Notes: generated from the letters alone by a model not told the origin. Counted from the stretch's first letter, positions 14,629 through 22,261 are shown. The stretch is DNA of 22,995 bases from DATFRX01 sp035630615 (GCA_035630615.1 DASQKI010000016.1:1-22995); one strand, 5' to 3'. Program-made: numbers and translations.

Positions 14629-15633
14629 ATGACACCAGGCCAGGCCAATCTCGATCCGCCAAAGCCGTCGCCGACCATGGCGCTGCGGACGTATCGATTC
14701 TTGCGTATCGGCGCGGTCGCAGTCATCGCGGTATTGGCCGTTGCGCTGCTCAACGAATACGACCGCGCCGGCGACTGCCTCCAGGGATCGATCAGCGCGT
14801 ACTACTTCACGCCGGTGAAATCGGTGTTCGTCGGCGCCCTCGTCGCTCTCGGGCTGGTGATGATTGCTCTCTGGGGAAAGACGCTGTGGGAGGACGGCCT
14901 CTTCAACCTGGCCGGCATGCTGGCTCCGGTGGTCGCGTTCGTCCCGACCGCGGAAACCAGGAAGTGCGGCTTGACCGACCCGTTCGGTGAACCTGTGAGG
15001 ACCGATCAGCAGGAGCTCGAGCTCATCAGGGACAGTCACGCTGCAGTGGACAACAACATGTATGCGTACCTCGTCGTCGTTGGGTTTGTGCTGCTGGCGC
15101 TTGTCGTTGTTGGGCTCATCGGGCACCTGAAGAAGAAGAAGTGGCATTCGGTTGTCGACCACCCGCTGGTCTACTGGCTTCCACTGGCAGCGGCTGCCGC
15201 TCTGTGGGCGTTCGGCGCCGACAAGTACTGGGGAATTTGGGGAGACGAGGATCGCCCCTGGATCTACGACGACGCTCACAAGCCGGCCGCGATAGTGCTG
15301 TTCATCTTCATCGTGGCGGCGATCATTGTGATTGGTGTCGACAAGAAGCGCGGCAGTGTGACGCGTCAAGAGGCTCCGCACCTGGGCTGGGCCGTGACTT
15401 ACTTGGCTCTCGCCGTCGTGATGACGGCTGGTGCCGCGGCGATGAAATACCAGCCTGAATGGTTCCCTCAAAAGCTCGGCGACCGTCAGACGTTCTGGAT
15501 CGAAGCATGGATGATCGCCGGGTTGGCAATCTTCTGGTCCCTCCAGACCTGGGACCGGTGGAGCGACCGCGCGCCCCCGCGGACCAAGGAAGAGGTCGCC
15601 GCCGCAGCAGCGGCACCTACACAGGCCAACTAG
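14629..15633 (+). CDS. Unknown eight-helix membrane protein, 334 aa
   Basis: ATG 14629 has AAGGAG seven bases upstream. Eight membrane segments are visible at about 24-42, 65-83, 91-108, 146-166, 179-197, 219-237, 252-272 and 289-306. The stretch SISAYYFTPVKSVFVGAL (54-71), followed by FNLAGMLAPVVAFVPT (92-107), is the most conserved-looking part. I recall it in unnamed actinobacterial membrane proteins resembling the DUF998/CREST type, but I cannot assign a function. A 40-residue soluble loop after segment 3 has two acidic runs. Another loop (DKYWGIWGDEDRPWIYDDAH, 198-217) is rich in Trp, Tyr and Asp and may face outside. The C-terminus ends in an Ala-rich tail. It is a single gene, convergent with epoxide hydrolase 2 five bases away, possibly under a stress promoter. 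Confidence 0.85.
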   Translation: MTPGQANLDPPKPSPTMALRTYRFLRIGAVAVIAVLAVALLNEYDRAGDCLQGSISAYYFTPVKSVFVGALVALGLVMIALWGKTLWEDGLFNLAGMLAPVVAFVPTAETRKCGLTDPFGEPVRTDQQELELIRDSHAAVDNNMYAYLVVVGFVLLALVVVGLIGHLKKKKWHSVVDHPLVYWLPLAAAAALWAFGADKYWGIWGDEDRPWIYDDAHKPAAIVLFIFIVAAIIVIGVDKKRGSVTRQEAPHLGWAVTYLALAVVMTAGAAAMKYQPEWFPQKLGDRQTFWIEAWMIAGLAIFWSLQTWDRWSDRAPPRTKEEVAAAAAAPTQAN

Positions 15634-15638
15634 GCACC

Positions 15639-16817
15639 TCATGGCCTACCGCTAGCGGCCAGCACTGCCGCGAGGCCTTCTTGCAGATCCTTGACGAAAT
15701 ACTCGGGAACCTCCAGCGACGGGAAATGTCCCCCGGTTTCGGGCGACCTCCATCGGACGATCTGTCGGTACCGCTCCTGCGCCCAAACGCGCGGGCACTT
15801 CTCGACGTCGCGGGGATACATCGTGATTGCTGACGGGATATCGACCCGAAGTTCAGGGTCGAGCGAGTTGTGGCTTTCGTAGTAAATGCGGGCCGCCGAT
15901 GCGCCGGTCCGCGTCAGCCAATAGAGCGTGACGTCGTCAAGAATGCTGTCTCTGGAAATCGTCTCGAACGGGCTGTCTTCGGTATCTGACCACTCGGCGA
16001 ACTTGTCAAGAATCCAGGCAAGAAGCCCGACCGGTGAGTCGACAAGCGAGTAGCCGATGGTCTGCGGTCGGGTCGCCTGCTGCTTCGCGTACGCCGCGTG
16101 GTAGCGCCAGAAATCGCGGGTTTCCTCGGTCCACTTGCGCTCGGCCGCCGTCAGCCCGTCCGTTGTCAACCCGGGCGGTCCCTCCGCGAACGTTGTGTGG
16201 ATGCCGTAAACGTGCTCCGGGAACCTGCCGCCGAGGACCGTGGTGATATTGCCTCCCCAGTCGCCGCCGTGGGCTGCGAACTTGCTGTAGCCGAGCCTTC
16301 CCATCAGTTCCACCCACGCGGCCGCGATCTTTTCGGTTCCCCACCCGGTGGTGGCCGGCTTGTCGCTATAGCCAAAGCCGGGCAGCGACGGGACTACGAC
16401 GTGGAACGCCGGTGCGTCTGCATCTTTCGGATCTGCCAGCTCGTCTACTACATCGATGAACCGAGCAATGCTGTCCGGCCAGCCGTGCGTCAGGATCAGA
16501 GGAGTGGCATCTGCGCGCGCGGATCGGCGGTGCAGGAAGTGGATTCCCAGATCGTCAATGTTCGTACGGAACTGGCCGATCTGGTTAAGGCGCGTTTCGA
16601 ACGACCGCCAGTTGTACCCGGTGCGCCAGTAGTTCACGACATCGACGAGGTCGGTGAGAGGAACGCCCTGATCCCATCGGCGCGGGTCGGGCGCGGCGCG
16701 ATAGACCGTCTCAGCTTCCGGCAACCGCGCCGCGGCCAGTCGCGCGCGCAGGTCGTTGAGGTCAGTGTCGGTTGCGTGGGCTTCGAATGCTTGCACGTCG
16801 CTGGTTTGACGGTTCAT
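15639..16817 (-). CDS. Epoxide hydrolase, EHN/alpha-beta hydrolase family (copy 2), 392 aa
   Basis: The start is ATG 16817, whose first bases overlap the stop of a 13-codon upstream ORF (ATGA). A GGGGGA lies just upstream. The open frame reaches 16886, but the extra residues are not family-like. Features are an EHN domain at about 9-118 (VQAFEAHATDTDLNDLRARL), HGWP (111-114), nucleophile Asp186 in GGDWGG, Tyr312 (ARIYYESHN) as ring-opening candidate and His364 in TGGHFPSLE. The motif PSLPGFGYSDKP is typical of the microsomal/juvenile-hormone epoxide-hydrolase branch. It is predicted cytoplasmic with no signal peptide. The gene is divergent from a CGNR zinc-finger regulator, and two copies of an operator-like repeat lie between them, so induction by a toxic epoxide or related compound is plausible. 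The substrate itself is not known. Confidence 0.93.
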   Translation of the reverse strand: MNRQTSDVQAFEAHATDTDLNDLRARLAAARLPEAETVYRAAPDPRRWDQGVPLTDLVDVVNYWRTGYNWRSFETRLNQIGQFRTNIDDLGIHFLHRRSARADATPLILTHGWPDSIARFIDVVDELADPKDADAPAFHVVVPSLPGFGYSDKPATTGWGTEKIAAAWVELMGRLGYSKFAAHGGDWGGNITTVLGGRFPEHVYGIHTTFAEGPPGLTTDGLTAAERKWTEETRDFWRYHAAYAKQQATRPQTIGYSLVDSPVGLLAWILDKFAEWSDTEDSPFETISRDSILDDVTLYWLTRTGASAARIYYESHNSLDPELRVDIPSAITMYPRDVEKCPRVWAQERYRQIVRWRSPETGGHFPSLEVPEYFVKDLQEGLAAVLAASGRP

Positions 16818-16855
16818 GAGATCCCCCGCAGGCGTGAGCTGACGTTTGTGGACAT
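16814..16855 (-). CDS. Thirteen-residue leader ORF coupled to epoxide hydrolase 2
   Basis: On the minus strand AGGAGG (16865-16860) lies four bases before ATG 16855. It encodes MSTNVSSRLRGIS and stops at TGA 16816-16814, which overlaps the hydrolase ATG as ATGA. The strongest SD in this upstream region therefore serves the micro-ORF, not the enzyme. The peptide contains no run of one amino acid or Cys tail as in known attenuator leaders. Its function, if any, is inferred to be translational coupling. Confidence 0.5.
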   Translation of the reverse strand: MSTNVSSRLRGIS

Positions 16856-16897
16856 GAGACCTCCTGGTCATCGGATGAACCGGCATAGGATCTGTCG

Positions 16898-16957
16898 GAA
16901 CCAGCTAAGACGGTTCTACCAGACCTCGACGTTGGCGTGCAACCAGCTAAGGTGGTT
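16898..16957. promoter_or_regulatory. Two operator-like repeats spaced 42 bp
   Basis: GAACCAGCTAAGACGGTTC (16898-16916) and AACCAGCTAAGGTGGTT (16941-16957) share AACCAGCTAAG and mirrored AACC/GGTT arms. Their AACC starts are 42 bases apart, close to four helical turns. The distal copy lies towards the hydrolase promoter, and the proximal copy ends three bases before the ATG of the CGNR regulator. They are probably binding sites of that regulator or of another factor controlling both genes. Confidence 0.6.
16926..16953 (+). promoter_or_regulatory. Predicted leaderless promoter of CGNR regulator
   Basis: TAAGGT (16948-16953) fits the TAnnnT -10 rule and ends seven bases before ATG 16960, so transcription would begin at or next to the start codon. 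TCGACG (16926-16931) is a weak -35 at 16-base spacing. No SD precedes the ATG, in keeping with a leaderless mRNA. The -10 lies inside the proximal operator copy. Confidence 0.45.
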
Positions 16958-16959
16958 CC

Positions 16960-17535
16960 ATGAGTGCCCGCTTCCCTGACTTCCGTCTCGGCAGGGTGCT
17001 AGCGACCAGCTTCACGGCGACCCTGACGGAGCGTCGTGGCAACGCTGTGGAGCGCATCCCCACACCGAACCGACTCGTCGACTGGCTAGCGGTGAGTGGC
17101 CTCGCCGTGGAGTCCTGCACCACAGCCCAGCTCGAACGCGCTCGGGAGCTGAGGGAGTCAATTCACGCCGCGGCGACAGCGGCCGCGCGCCGAGACCCTC
17201 TCCCTGCGTCTGCTGTCCAGGTCATCAATGACCGCAGCACTCAGGGTCGAGCCGCGGCTATCTTGACGCCTGAGGGCAATCGGCAATGGCGACTTAGCTC
17301 GACGTCCTCCGTGGAGGATGCCCTAGGCGTTATCGCCGCCGACGCGGTCAGCATCATCGCAGGCGAACGAGACGGAAAGTTGGCCCTATGCGCATCGCCA
17401 AGCTGCCAAGCAGCCTTCTTCGACACCAGCCAAAGTCGCACCCGTAGATGGTGTGACATGAACACGTGCGGCAATCGTCAGAAGAAAGCGCGCTTCAATG
17501 CCAACCAGCGCAAAAAACCCAGATCAGCAACGTAG
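16960..17535 (+). CDS. CGNR zinc-finger (ABATE domain) transcriptional regulator, 191 aa
   Basis: ATG 16960 has no SD; the upstream operator and -10 suggest a leaderless transcript. Residues 1-135 are the ABATE/DUF1470 domain thought to sense a signal (GNAVERIPTPNRLVDWLAVS, LRESIHAAATAAARR, ALGVIAADAVSIIAG). The C-terminal zinc finger, about 143-185, holds Cys144 and Cys149 (LCASPSC), then Cys165 and Cys170 in RRWCDMNTCGNRQKKARF, the defining CGNR motif. A basic tail (NQRKKPRSAT) follows. Proteins of this class are presumed stress-responsive transcription factors in actinomycetes; few have been studied. The gene is divergent from epoxide hydrolase 2 with shared repeats between them, so it probably controls that enzyme and itself. 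Whether as activator or repressor cannot be told; overlap of the site with its own -10 favours repression of itself. Confidence 0.92.
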   Translation: MSARFPDFRLGRVLATSFTATLTERRGNAVERIPTPNRLVDWLAVSGLAVESCTTAQLERARELRESIHAAATAAARRDPLPASAVQVINDRSTQGRAAAILTPEGNRQWRLSSTSSVEDALGVIAADAVSIIAGERDGKLALCASPSCQAAFFDTSQSRTRRWCDMNTCGNRQKKARFNANQRKKPRSAT

Positions 17536-17554
17536 TCGTTGCTCTCGATGCATC

Positions 17555-17572
17555 CAGGTAGGCCCTTGCCTG
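17555..17572. terminator. Hairpin between convergent genes
   Basis: CAGG (17555-17558) pairs with CCTG (17569-17572), with a G-T and an A-T pair continuing inwards. It lies in the 41-base gap between the CGNR gene and the convergent serine hydrolase. It is a weak candidate for a bidirectional stop and has no T-run. Confidence 0.25.
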
Positions 17573-17576
17573 ACGT

Positions 17577-19004
17577 TCAGGATCGGTCGGGGCGGGTGAT
17601 CAGCGGGGACCGCAGCTGAGGGAGCAGAGCCGGGCCGACGAGCGGTGCCTGGTTCCAGGTCGTCGTCGCCCGGTCGCCGTCGAGCGTGATCCGGACGCGG
17701 CTCGGGCTGGTGATGACGAAGAGGTCTGCGACGTAGGTTCCGTCTCGCCAGCCGCCCGCTGCCACGACCGGTCTGCCAAGCGGAGCGCTCTCCCGCCACT
17801 TCCCGTGCCCGACGGCAATCTCGAGCTTGGCGCCGTCGGCATCGATCTGCACCGACCAACCCCCGGCGTCCGGCACGACCGTGAGCGGCGTTTCGGCCGG
17901 CAGAGCGGTGCTCGCGGTGGCGGCAACGCGGCCGTCGGCGCGGACACCTGCGCGGTGCTCGCCGGTCGGCATCGGCAGTGCCAGGTGCCGCAGGCGATTG
18001 GCGAGCGCCCGGTCGGCGGCGTCGTTGCCTGGCTGGTCGAGGCCGGGAAGCAGGTGGTCCCAGACCGCATCGAGCAGTTTTTGCATCTCGGTCGTCGCTG
18101 CGGTCACCGCGAGCACCAGGTCCCGCTCGGGCACCACGATGCAGAACTGCCCAAAGGCGCCATCCCCGCGGTAGCCGTGCCGCGACATCCAGAAGTGATA
18201 GCCGTACCCCTGGAGCCAGTCCGGCTGTCGCGACCCGTCCTCGACCTGCGCGGTCTCGACCTGCGGCCGGGTCGCCAGGTCCAACCACGCCGGCGACACG
18301 AGTTGCCGAGCCCGCCATCGCCCGCCCTGCAGCAGCAGCACGCCGAAGGCAGCCACCGCCTCGGTGGTCAGGTGCAGGCCGTGGAAGCCGAACGTGGCGC
18401 CGCTGCGTAGCCGTTCCCAGGCCACGTCCGCCACGCCCATCGGGCCGAACAACCGCTCGTCGAGCAGGTCGGGAAGGGTACGGTCCGTGACCCGCTCCAC
18501 GAGCCGGGCCAGGACGAAGCTGGTCGGGTTGTTGTAGGCGTGCCGCGACCCGACCGGGTCCGGCGGAGGAATGCTAAGGAAGCCGCGAACCAGGTCATCG
18601 GGTTCGAGCGTCCAGGCGTCATCGAGTAGGTCGTCGCGGTGTCCGGTGGACATGCTCAGCAGATGGTGGACCGTGAGCTGCCTGACCGGCTCGGCCACCG
18701 GGTCGGGCACTTGGTCGGCGAGGACGTCGACGACGCGGTCGTCCAAGGAAAGCCGGCCGTCGTCGACCGCGAGCCCGACGGCGACACCCGTGAAGGACTT
18801 CGTGAGCGAGTACAGCAGATGGGGACGGTCCGACGAGTACGGCGTCCACCAGCCCTCCGCGACCACATGGCCGTGCCGCACCACCATGAGCGAGTGGCAC
18901 TCGATCGCTTGCTGGTCGAGCCGCTCCAGCAACGCCATGACAGCCGTCGCGTCGACCTGCTGGGTGGACGGTGCCGCCCGTGGCAGCAAGGGCTTCTGGC
19001 TCAC
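17577..19004 (-). CDS. Serine hydrolase, class C beta-lactamase-like, 475 aa
   Basis: GTG 19004 is chosen as start: it lies two bases after the stop of the oxygenase gene (TGA-TC-GTG), implying coupled translation. The open frame continues to 19136 only as overlap with that gene. The catalytic domain has the SxxK motif SLTK (66-69) with a preceding HLLY, the Y-x-N box as YNN (157-159), and GYGYHFWMSRHGYRGDGAFG further on, where the third KTG-like element would lie. About 140 residues follow as an extra beta-rich domain (WSVQIDADGAKLEIAVGHGK, TYVADLFVITSPSRVRITL). No signal peptide is visible, so it may act in the cytoplasm, as many esterase-type members do. Hydrolysis of an ester or amide is expected; beta-lactam activity is not implied. 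A later start is possible but would cut close to the catalytic domain. Confidence 0.88.
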   Translation of the reverse strand: MSQKPLLPRAAPSTQQVDATAVMALLERLDQQAIECHSLMVVRHGHVVAEGWWTPYSSDRPHLLYSLTKSFTGVAVGLAVDDGRLSLDDRVVDVLADQVPDPVAEPVRQLTVHHLLSMSTGHRDDLLDDAWTLEPDDLVRGFLSIPPPDPVGSRHAYNNPTSFVLARLVERVTDRTLPDLLDERLFGPMGVADVAWERLRSGATFGFHGLHLTTEAVAAFGVLLLQGGRWRARQLVSPAWLDLATRPQVETAQVEDGSRQPDWLQGYGYHFWMSRHGYRGDGAFGQFCIVVPERDLVLAVTAATTEMQKLLDAVWDHLLPGLDQPGNDAADRALANRLRHLALPMPTGEHRAGVRADGRVAATASTALPAETPLTVVPDAGGWSVQIDADGAKLEIAVGHGKWRESAPLGRPVVAAGGWRDGTYVADLFVITSPSRVRITLDGDRATTTWNQAPLVGPALLPQLRSPLITRPDRS

Positions 19005-19006
19005 GA

Positions 19007-19870
19007 TCAGGCGTCCGATCGCGGCGGTGCGTTCATCACCCACCGGATCGTGCCGGTAGCCGTGTGCCCGACGGCCCGCACCACGGTGGCCTCGGCGATC
19101 GGCAGCCACGGCAGCCGCAGCGGCCAGCGCGCCCACCGGGGCAGCAGACTGACCGCCACGGCGGCCAGCGCGGCGTACGCCGGACGTGCCGGCAGCGGCA
19201 GCGGCGGCGACAGGAGCAGGTACCTGGCAGCATCGCGGGCCTGCGCTGTGCCACGCAGCTCCGGCCGGTAGGCGTCGATCGTGGCCGCCAATTCGGCCTG
19301 GCTGGTCGGTAGGTCCTCGGCGCCCAGGGCGCGAGCAACGCGTACGGTCTGCGCGACGTACTCGTCCGCCTCGCCGGGCGTCAGCGGCTCCGCGCCGTAG
19401 CGCTGGTACGCGGTCAGGAACGAGTCGATCTCCGCGACATGCACCCAGGTCAGCAGCCGCGGATCGGACGCCGCGAACGGCCGACCGTCCGGTGCGACAC
19501 CGCGGACTCGCTCGTGCACCGCCCGTACCCGGGCGACCGCCCGCTCGGCGTCAGAAGCAGCCCCGAAGGTGGTGACCGCGAGGAACTCGCTCGTGCGCTG
19601 CAGCCGCCCCCACGGGTCGCCGCGGTAGTCGGAGTGCGCGGCCACTCCCGCGATGGCGAGCGGGTGCAGCAACTGGAGGAGCAGGGCCCGCAAGCCGCCG
19701 ACGAACATCGCGGCATCGCCGTGCACCCGTCGGATCGGACTCCCCTCCTCGAACCAGCGGGGACCAGCCGCGTCGACGATCCGGACCCGACGTCGCTCGG
19801 CCTCGGCGCCCGCGACGCGATCGATCAAGGCGTCGGCGAGCACCGAACGTACCCGCTCGACCGGCATCAT
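19007..19870 (-). CDS. MpaB-like oxygenase family protein (DUF2236), 287 aa
   Basis: ATG 19870 is taken as start, with a second ATG directly after it at 19867; the SD is weak. The frame extends to 20059 but the added part is Arg-rich and unlike the family. Conserved stretches are IRRVHGDAAMFVGGLRALLL, LLHPLAIAGVAAHSDYRGDP, RTSEFLAVTTFGA and LTWVHVAEIDSFLTAYQRYG. They contain His50, His70, His79 and His144, candidate haem or metal ligands. MpaB and the related latex-clearing proteins are haem-containing oxygenases; most actinobacterial members have no known substrate. A hydrophobic stretch near 230-250 (ARPAYAALAAVAVSLLP) may contact the membrane. The gene is read first, then the serine hydrolase, in a two-gene unit. 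It is divergent from the damaged M23 peptidase gene. Confidence 0.85.
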   Translation of the reverse strand: MMPVERVRSVLADALIDRVAGAEAERRRVRIVDAAGPRWFEEGSPIRRVHGDAAMFVGGLRALLLQLLHPLAIAGVAAHSDYRGDPWGRLQRTSEFLAVTTFGAASDAERAVARVRAVHERVRGVAPDGRPFAASDPRLLTWVHVAEIDSFLTAYQRYGAEPLTPGEADEYVAQTVRVARALGAEDLPTSQAELAATIDAYRPELRGTAQARDAARYLLLSPPLPLPARPAYAALAAVAVSLLPRWARWPLRLPWLPIAEATVVRAVGHTATGTIRWVMNAPPRSDA

Positions 19871-19955
19871 GCGGCCATCGTCACACGCTCGTCGAACGGT
19901 GGCGAGACGGCCGGCGTTTCCGCAGGTCAGAGGTAACCGCTCGGGAGGTCTGCCG

Positions 19956-21205
19956 GTGTCGGTCTCGTTCTGACGCTCGGCGCCGCGGCGTGCGGTGACC
20001 AGACAGGGGACGAGAACGCCCGGGACCGGAGCGCGCAGGGAGCGACAAACGCCCATCAACCGACTGAGACCGGTGTCGCCCCCAGCGGTTCACACCCGTC
20101 GTCGCCTCAACCATCGGCCCGGAGACCGCGCCGGTCAGAGGGACGGACGGCCGATATCACGTCGTGTACGAACTCCTGCTGACCAACGCGAAGGCCGTCC
20201 CGGCCACGATCCGACGCGTCGCGGTGCTCGACGAGGCAGACAGACACCGGGTGATCACCCGTTTCCACGGGCGCAGCCTGATCGAGAACATGAGGACGCT
20301 CGCTCCGAGCGCGGTCGAGAACGCGACGATTGAGCCCAACGGCTCGCGACTGCTGTTCGTCAATCTCGTCTTCGACCGGCGCGGGCAGGTGCCGGAGAGC
20401 CTGATCCATCGGTTCCGCCTGCTCGGCGCGGCCAACCCAGGATCAACCGAGGCGACGCCGCTCACGTACACGATCACTCCCTTCGTTGTCGGAGACATGC
20501 GTCCGGTCGTCGTCGGACCGCCGCTCGAGGGCGACGGCTGGGTCGCCGTCAATGGTTGTTGCGAACTCGGCTTCGCCCACCGAGGGTCCGTCCAGTCGAT
20601 CAACGGCGGTCTCTTCGACTCACAGCGGTTCGCCATCGACTACATGCGACTGGATGAGGACGGCCACTTCGTCACCGGCGACGTGTCAGATCCTGAGAAC
20701 TGGACCCAGTACGGTTCCGAGGTGATCGCTGCCGCCGACGGGACGGTCGTCAGTATCGCCAACGACTTCCCCAACCAGGTTCCGGGATTACTGCCGGATC
20801 CGGGTTCGTTCGACACCATCGAGAGCGTCGACGGCAATCACGTCATCATCAGATTCGGCGAGAGCGTCTACGCCTTCTACGCGCATCTCCAGAAGGGCTC
20901 CGTCGTGGTCGAGCCCGGCGACGAGGTCGAGCGAGGCGACAAGCTCGGCTTACTCGGAAACTCGGGCAACACCTCGGCGCCGCACCTGCACTTCCACCTC
21001 ATGACCGGGCCGGAGGCGCTGGGGCTCCGACGGCATTCCGTTCGTGATCGACTCCTTGGGTTATGAGGGGCAGGTCCCGCTCCGGACGTTCCTGGAGTCG
21101 GATGATCTGACGGAGGACTTCGGTGAGGATCGGCTGCCCGAGCCCGATCCGCGCGAGGACGAACTACCGCTGAACCTCGCGATCGTCGGCTTCACAGGCG
21201 ACTAG
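19956..21205 (+). pseudogene. M23 metallopeptidase lipoprotein gene broken by frameshifts
   Basis: Pieces of one protein appear in succession in different frames. A GTG at 19956 with GGGAGG seven bases upstream gives VSVSF and stops. One base on, another frame gives a lipoprotein-like signal and linker (LVLTLGAAACGDQTGDENAR). The main frame begins after the stop at 20065-20067 with RFTPVVASTIGPETAPV and stays open to 21066. In it lie the peptidase residues: His in GFAHRGS, Asp in RFAIDYM, His in FYAHLQ and the HLHFHL motif. At the GGGG run 21021-21024 an extra G seems to shift the frame. The expected ending (GSDGIPFVIDSLGYEGQVPL ... DELPLNLAIVGF) follows in the next frame to the TAG at 21203-21205. 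An intact version would be a secreted, probably lipid-anchored cell-wall hydrolase of about 400 residues. No start codon exists in the main frame before GTG 20164, which lies inside a conserved strand. Several base-call errors are the main alternative to true decay. Confidence 0.7.
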
Positions 21206-21272
21206 GCTCCGCTCCGCGTTGTCACGGCTGTGTCGATCGGCATCGTCGTCTCCGTTCCGGTCGCCTCGGCAA

Positions 21273-21285
21273 GGGTTCGGAACCC
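21273..21285 (+). terminator. Short hairpin after M23 gene
   Basis: GGGTT (21273-21277), loop CGG and AACCC (21281-21285) form a perfect five-pair hairpin in the 147-base gap. It may end transcription from upstream before the SDR promoter. There is no T-run, so confidence is low. Confidence 0.3.
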
Positions 21286-21315
21286 GGCGGGAGATCGGAT
21301 GGCTGGTTTGCAGCC

Positions 21316-21347
21316 TTGACCGGAGTTGGTAAACGTCTGTTTACTAA
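21316..21347 (+). promoter_or_regulatory. SDR/TetR operon promoter with palindromic operator
   Basis: TTGACC (21316-21321) as -35 and TTTACT (21340-21345) as -10 are 18 bases apart. The -10 ends seven bases before ATG 21353, and no SD is present, so the mRNA is probably leaderless. The perfect palindrome GTAAACGTCTGTTTAC (21329-21344), extended by TT.../...AA to 21326-21347, fills the spacer and the -10. This is a classic position for a TetR repressor, and one is encoded second in the operon. Confidence 0.65.
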
Positions 21348-21352
21348 CATCC

Positions 21353-22261
21353 ATGGCGACAAATCTTGACGGCAAGGTGGCGCTCGTGGCTGGGGCGACG
21401 CGTGGGTGCGGCCGTGCGATCGCGGTGGAGTTGGCGCGGGCGGGTGCCTTCGTCTACGCGACGGGTCGTAGTAGTCGAACACATGGCCGTTCGGAGATGG
21501 ACCGGCCGGAGACGATCGAAGAGACCGGCGACCTGATCGACGCCGCGGGAGGCACCGGACAAGCCATGCGGGTCGATCACCTCGACGTCGATTCGGTACG
21601 GGCGCTGGTCGGGCACATCCGCGACGAACGCGGCCGACTGGACGTCTTGGTCAACGACATGTTCGGGGGCGATCGATATGCCCAGTGGAATACGCCGCTG
21701 TGGCGTCACGACCTCACCGGTGGGCTGCGGATGCTGGAGATGGGCGTCCACACTCATCTGATCACGCTCTCGTGTGCGATGCCGCTGATGCTGGAGACCG
21801 GCGCTGGCCTGGTCGTGGAGATGACCGACGGCACTCACGAGTACAACCGTGGCTACCGCCAGGGCGTGGGTCCCTACTACGACCTGGTCAAGGCCAGCGT
21901 GGAGCGCATCATGACGGGCGTCTCGGTCGAACTGGAATCCACTGACACAACCGCGGTTGCGGTCACCCCCGGCTGGATCCGATCCGAGGCGATGCTCGAC
22001 CATTTCGGCGTCACCGAGGCGACCTGGCGCGACGCGCTGACAACGGCGCCCGGTTTCGCGATCTCTGAGTCTCCGACGCTTGTCGCACGGGGCGTGGCCG
22101 CATTGGCAGCCGACCCGAACCGGCATCGGTTTGCTGGCGCCGTACTGACCTCACATGGCCTGGCCGTCGACTACGGCCAAACCGACGTCGACGGCAGCCG
22201 GCCCGACTGCTGGGGACACATGGCGGCGGGCAGCCCTGAGCCGATCGAGGCCTGGCGCTGA
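21353..22261 (+). CDS. SDR family oxidoreductase, 302 aa
   Basis: ATG 21353 is the start; the TTG at 21326 lies inside the operator and is rejected. The fold is a Rossmann short-chain dehydrogenase: VALVAGATRGCGRAIAVELA (9-28) carries the Gly-rich cofactor motif, and YATGRSSRTHGR with Arg39 suggests NADP(H) preference. NDMFGG (101-106) replaces the usual NNAG, and the active-site pair is Tyr176 and Lys180 (YYDLVKAS). The usual catalytic Ser position is not Ser; a Thr in VEMTDGTHEYN may replace it, as in this larger SDR subgroup. The C-terminal part (TPGWIRSEAMLDHFGVTEATW, FAISESP, DVDGSRPDCW) is typical of roughly 300-residue members with unknown substrate. It is first gene of a two-gene operon with a TetR regulator six bases downstream. 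Confidence 0.92.
   Translation: MATNLDGKVALVAGATRGCGRAIAVELARAGAFVYATGRSSRTHGRSEMDRPETIEETGDLIDAAGGTGQAMRVDHLDVDSVRALVGHIRDERGRLDVLVNDMFGGDRYAQWNTPLWRHDLTGGLRMLEMGVHTHLITLSCAMPLMLETGAGLVVEMTDGTHEYNRGYRQGVGPYYDLVKASVERIMTGVSVELESTDTTAVAVTPGWIRSEAMLDHFGVTEATWRDALTTAPGFAISESPTLVARGVAALAADPNRHRFAGAVLTSHGLAVDYGQTDVDGSRPDCWGHMAAGSPEPIEAWR

Noticed and set aside
10271..16817. The two epoxide hydrolase genes as a recent duplication
   Set aside because: Motif spacing, lid sequences and neighbours differ widely; only family-level similarity is seen.
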